Source: Rhopalosiphum padi (lineage: Eukaryota > Arthropoda > Insecta > Hemiptera > Aphididae). Taken from it: a stretch of 64,000 bases of DNA. Below the pieces are notes generated by a model. The model was not told the origin of the DNA. It did not search any database and was given only the letters and a program-made list of their open reading frames with translations. Location of the stretch: the NCBI RefSeq assembly GCF_020882245.1, contig NC_083600.1, positions 14,446,001-14,510,000 of the forward strand. Direction: 5' to 3'. The translations under genes and the position numbers were made by a program. The first letter of the stretch is position 1. The number at the start of each line of letters is the position of its first letter. Positions 60,894 through 64,000 of the stretch are shown piece by piece.

Positions 60894-62498
60894 TTATTGA
60901 GATCCACCACGGAGACGCAACACCAAGTGAAGGGTAGATTCTTTTTGGATGTTGTAGTCAGACAATGTGCGTCCATCTTCGAGTTGTTTTCCGGCAAAGA
61001 TCAAACGTTGTTGGTCTGGTGGAATACCTTCTTTGTCTTGGATCTTGGCCTTAACATTTTCAATGGAATCAGAAGATTCTACTTCCAATGTTATGGTTTT
61101 TCCAGTGAGGGTCTTTACGAAGATTTGCATACCACCACGGAGACGCAATACCAAGTGAAGGGTAGATTCTTTTTGGATGTTGTAGTCAGACAATGTGCGT
61201 CCATCTTCGAGTTGCTTTCCGGCAAAGATCAAACGTTGTTGGTCTGGTGGAATACCTTCTTTGTCTTGGATCTTGGCCTTAACATTTTCAATGGAATCAG
61301 AAGATTCTACTTCCAATGTTATGGTTTTTCCAGTGAGGGTCTTTACGAAGATTTGCATACCACCACGGAGACGCAATACCAAGTGAAGGGTAGATTCTTT
61401 TTGGATGTTGTAGTCAGACAATGTGCGTCCATCTTCGAGTTGCTTTCCGGCAAAGATCAAACGTTGTTGGTCTGGTGGGATACCTTCTTTGTCTTGGATC
61501 TTGGCCTTAACATTTTCAATAGAATCAGAAGATTCTACTTCCAATGTAATGGTTTTTCCAGTGAGGGTCTTTACGAAGATTTGCATACCACCACGGAGAC
61601 GCAATACCAAGTGAAGGGTAGATTCTTTTTGAATGTTGTAGTCTGATAGTGTGCGTCCATCTTCGAGTTGCTTTCCGGCAAAGATCAAACGTTGTTGGTC
61701 TGGTGGGATACCTTCTTTGTCTTGGATCTTGGCCTTAACATTTTCAATGGAATCAGAAGATTCTACTTCCAATGTTATGGTTTTTCCAGTGAGGGTCTTT
61801 ACGAAGATTTGCATACCACCACGGAGACGCAATACCAAGTGAAGGGTAGATTCTTTTTGGATGTTGTAGTCTGATAGTGTGCGTCCATCTTCGAGTTGCT
61901 TACCGGCAAAGATCAAACGTTGTTGGTCTGGTGGGATACCTTCTTTGTCTTGGATCTTGGCCTTAACATTTTCAATAGAATCAGAAGATTCTACTTCCAA
62001 TGTTATGGTTTTTCCAGTGAGGGTCTTTACGAAGATTTGCATACCACCACGGAGACGCAATACCAAGTGAAGGGTAGATTCTTTTTGGATGTTGTAGTCT
62101 GATAGTGTGCGTCCATCTTCGAGTTGCTTACCGGCAAAGATCAAACGTTGTTGGTCTGGTGGGATACCTTCTTTGTCTTGGATCTTGGCCTTAACATTTT
62201 CAATAGAATCAGAAGATTCTACTTCCAATGTAATGGTTTTTCCAGTGAGGGTCTTTACAAAGATTTGCATACCACCACGGAGACGCAATACCAAGTGAAG
62301 GGTAGATTCTTTTTGGATGTTATAGTCAGACAATGTGCGTCCATCTTCGAGTTGCTTTCCAGCAAAGATCAAACGTTGTTGGTCTGGTGGAATACCTTCT
62401 TTGTCTTGGATCTTAGCTTTTACATTTTCAATTGAATCCGATGACTCAACCTCCAAAGTGATAGTTTTACCTGTCAATGTCTTGACAAAGATCTGCAT
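60894..62498 (-). CDS. Ubc: Polyubiquitin, seven tandem units
   Basis: ATG at 62498-62496 opens seven exact 228-base units (62498-62271, then each 228 lower, down to 60903) and a C-terminal SQ before TAA: 534 residues. Deubiquitinases cleave after each LRLRGG to release ubiquitin monomers. The last unit's extra SQ masks the C-terminal Gly until trimmed. All seven units have the same protein sequence, including K6, K11, K27, K29, K33, K48 and K63. Position 19 is Ser and position 22 is Ser in every unit, where most animals have Pro19 and Thr22. The frame extends eight codons upstream of this ATG (MYFVFRFN), but a pyrimidine-rich acceptor (TTTGTTTTCAG|ATTCAACATG) lies inside it. The true start is therefore the ATG at 62498, directly after a 5'UTR intron. 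Plus-strand frames across the array are shadows of the repeat. Confidence 0.97.
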   Translation of the reverse strand: MQIFVKTLTGKTITLEVESSDSIENVKAKIQDKEGIPPDQQRLIFAGKQLEDGRTLSDYNIQKESTLHLVLRLRGGMQIFVKTLTGKTITLEVESSDSIENVKAKIQDKEGIPPDQQRLIFAGKQLEDGRTLSDYNIQKESTLHLVLRLRGGMQIFVKTLTGKTITLEVESSDSIENVKAKIQDKEGIPPDQQRLIFAGKQLEDGRTLSDYNIQKESTLHLVLRLRGGMQIFVKTLTGKTITLEVESSDSIENVKAKIQDKEGIPPDQQRLIFAGKQLEDGRTLSDYNIQKESTLHLVLRLRGGMQIFVKTLTGKTITLEVESSDSIENVKAKIQDKEGIPPDQQRLIFAGKQLEDGRTLSDYNIQKESTLHLVLRLRGGMQIFVKTLTGKTITLEVESSDSIENVKAKIQDKEGIPPDQQRLIFAGKQLEDGRTLSDYNIQKESTLHLVLRLRGGMQIFVKTLTGKTITLEVESSDSIENVKAKIQDKEGIPPDQQRLIFAGKQLEDGRTLSDYNIQKESTLHLVLRLRGGSQ

Positions 62499-62505
62499 GT
62501 TGAAT

Positions 62506-63999
62506 CTGAAAACAAAATACAAGTTATTATAAATTAATTAATAACATTTTATAAATCTAAAATATTGTAATAAATAATTTATTTGGATACTGATCATTAA
62601 CTTTTTAATACAAATGCAAAATTTAAGAATGTACAACACTAGCCATTGAATTTTAACTCACAATAGTCCATAATATATTCATACAAGAATTAATTTTAAA
62701 ACATATCAAGAGTACAAACATTCTAACAGCTGACATTCTTAAGGATTAAGTTTTCTTTGTTTGAGAACTAAAGCATTTTTTACTAAGGTTCAGTTATAAT
62801 TTATGTTAATTATCGCCTAACACACATATTATATTACAATATTATAAGTGCATTAATGCACTTCATAAATTTACACTCATTAGTTCGCATTTGGTTTTGT
62901 TTAATATTAGTGAATCTGGTTAGCGATTTATTGTTCAACTTAAAAGTAATAAATTAATTTGTGTTGTTATTGTACCTATTATATATTTATACTTAACTTA
63001 AAAATTAAAATAATGTTAATACAGACATATCAACATAAATTGTTGTTCTCGGTGTTGTCATAATTAATTAATTTAAAGAACAAGTCAATTCACTCCTAAC
63101 CTTTAAAATGATTATTAAACTAAATTTGTACGCACTAAATATTAATTTTGGTTATGCATTATATTTAAAAAGTAAAGACAAACACGTATGGCTATCATCT
63201 GAACTTTGAACTGTCTATACAAAGTAGTTACCTCTCAAACAGTGTTAATTTGGCTCCCGTATAATACAATTTAAAATTAATAAAAACTAATTTGTAGCAT
63301 AAAATTAGATAAATTAACAAATCAAACTTGATATTATTACTAACGTTAAAACAATTTTCATATATGATATATCACCTAGGTAATAACAAAAAAAAAAGTG
63401 AACTACCTAAGCCTAATTTATGCCCTTCACTGTTATTTATTTAATACATATGAATAAATACAAATCATAATAAGAATGCAAGTGACAATAATCAAAAACA
63501 AATTAATCGAATTAGTTGTTTTGTAGTTTTTAAAATAATGATGACGTAAGTAGATCTAGAACAATAGAATGAATAAAACAAAACAAATTTCGATTTCCCA
63601 AGATTGGGCAACAAAATAATATACCAACAGCCGGAACAGGGAATATCGGAAGCTTAATGTAACAGAAACAGATTGATCGAAAATTAAATGACGCCATTAA
63701 CATGGGCGCGGTCAATGGACAAAGGGCTCTCAAACAAAGCACACGTAGGTCGAAATACGGTCAACATTTTAACGGTCGGAAATGATGAGAAATCGATGGA
63801 CACAAAGAAAGAAAGAAAATTTATTGCCATTATCACAACAACGACGAGCGTTAGCCGCGAGACTGTAGTCAGCCATATTTATTACGTCGTAGACGACGTT
63901 GCCCGTTTGACGGGATCGCGGACGAACACAAAAAAACGCTCAAAAACAGAGCTCCAAATACACTAAACGTTAGAAAAATGGAAAATAAATTATACTTAC
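62506..63999 (-). other. Probable 5'UTR intron of polyubiquitin
   Basis: The acceptor is at 62506-62507 (minus-strand TTTTCAG). The last bases of the window read TGTAAGTATAA on the minus strand, a strong donor beginning at 63999. A roughly 1.5-kb intron with a non-coding first exon just past the window edge is typical of polyubiquitin genes. A GC-richer block at about 63540-63960 lies inside and could hold an alternative start. The plus-strand frame at 63688-63966 and minus-strand frame at 63530-63742 are not supported. Confidence 0.5.
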
Positions 64000-64000
64000 A

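Noticed and set aside
60903..62498. Regular 228-bp direct repeats considered as a satellite or CRISPR-like array
   Set aside because: The unit is exactly one ubiquitin of 76 codons with no spacers; it is coding.
62499..62522. Eight-codon N-terminal extension (MYFVFRFN) of polyubiquitin
   Set aside because: It spans a splice acceptor (TTTTCAG) and translates intron sequence; the ubiquitin Met is the real start.
60897..62532. Numerous plus-strand frames across the ubiquitin array
   Set aside because: They recur every 228 bases because they are antisense shadows of the identical units.

Overview
This window is nuclear DNA of an animal, most likely a hemipteran insect and probably an aphid. It is very AT-rich with short GC-richer islands. 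Genes are split by GT-AG introns, and non-coding stretches are littered with short inverted-repeat elements. The aphid assignment is inference from base composition, intron style and repeat style. Nothing in the window is prokaryotic: there is no operon, CRISPR array or phage module.

Layout, left to right. (1) 944-1272, minus: the first two coding exons of a gene resembling the N-terminus of a RAD51C-type recombinase paralogue, running off the left edge. (2) 1637-7134, plus: a complete 12-exon secreted EMI plus four-FAS1 protein (midline fasciclin / TGFBI / periostin family); I rebuilt it as a 654-residue frame with all phases matching. (3) 8510-8995, plus: a decayed ORF of unknown origin. 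(4) 11611-12906, plus: an intronless-CDS HAD-family 5'-nucleotidase-like gene (NT5DC1). (5) 13807-19709, minus: an 8-exon cytosolic acetyl-CoA acetyltransferase (ACAT2-like thiolase, 393 residues); one intron carries a nested pair of transposons. (6) About 20.4-55.9 kb, plus: ensconsin/MAP7, a microtubule-associated kinesin-1 cofactor, with 15 common coding exons (43.6-55.9 kb). Three candidate first exons/promoters lie at about 20.4, 33.8 and 41.0 kb, so the first intron is up to 23 kb. (7) 60894-62498, minus: polyubiquitin with seven identical 76-residue units, whose 5'UTR intron seems to reach the right window edge.

The genes are unrelated housekeeping and developmental functions (DNA repair, cell adhesion, nucleotide metabolism, thiolase metabolism, cytoskeletal transport, ubiquitin supply) and do not form a pathway. 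ACAT and ensconsin are divergent neighbours, as are the RAD51C-like gene and the fasciclin gene.

The most interesting signals concern RNA processing and mobile DNA. There is a textbook-like recursive (ratchet) splice motif near the middle of the long ensconsin intron. A tandem NAGNAG acceptor sits where one choice would create a stop codon only when the 33.9-kb first exon is used. A hAT-type MITE with a perfect 8-bp target duplication lies inside another MITE, and that outer family has four copies in the window. All seven ubiquitin units carry two residues unusual for animals (Ser19 and Ser22).
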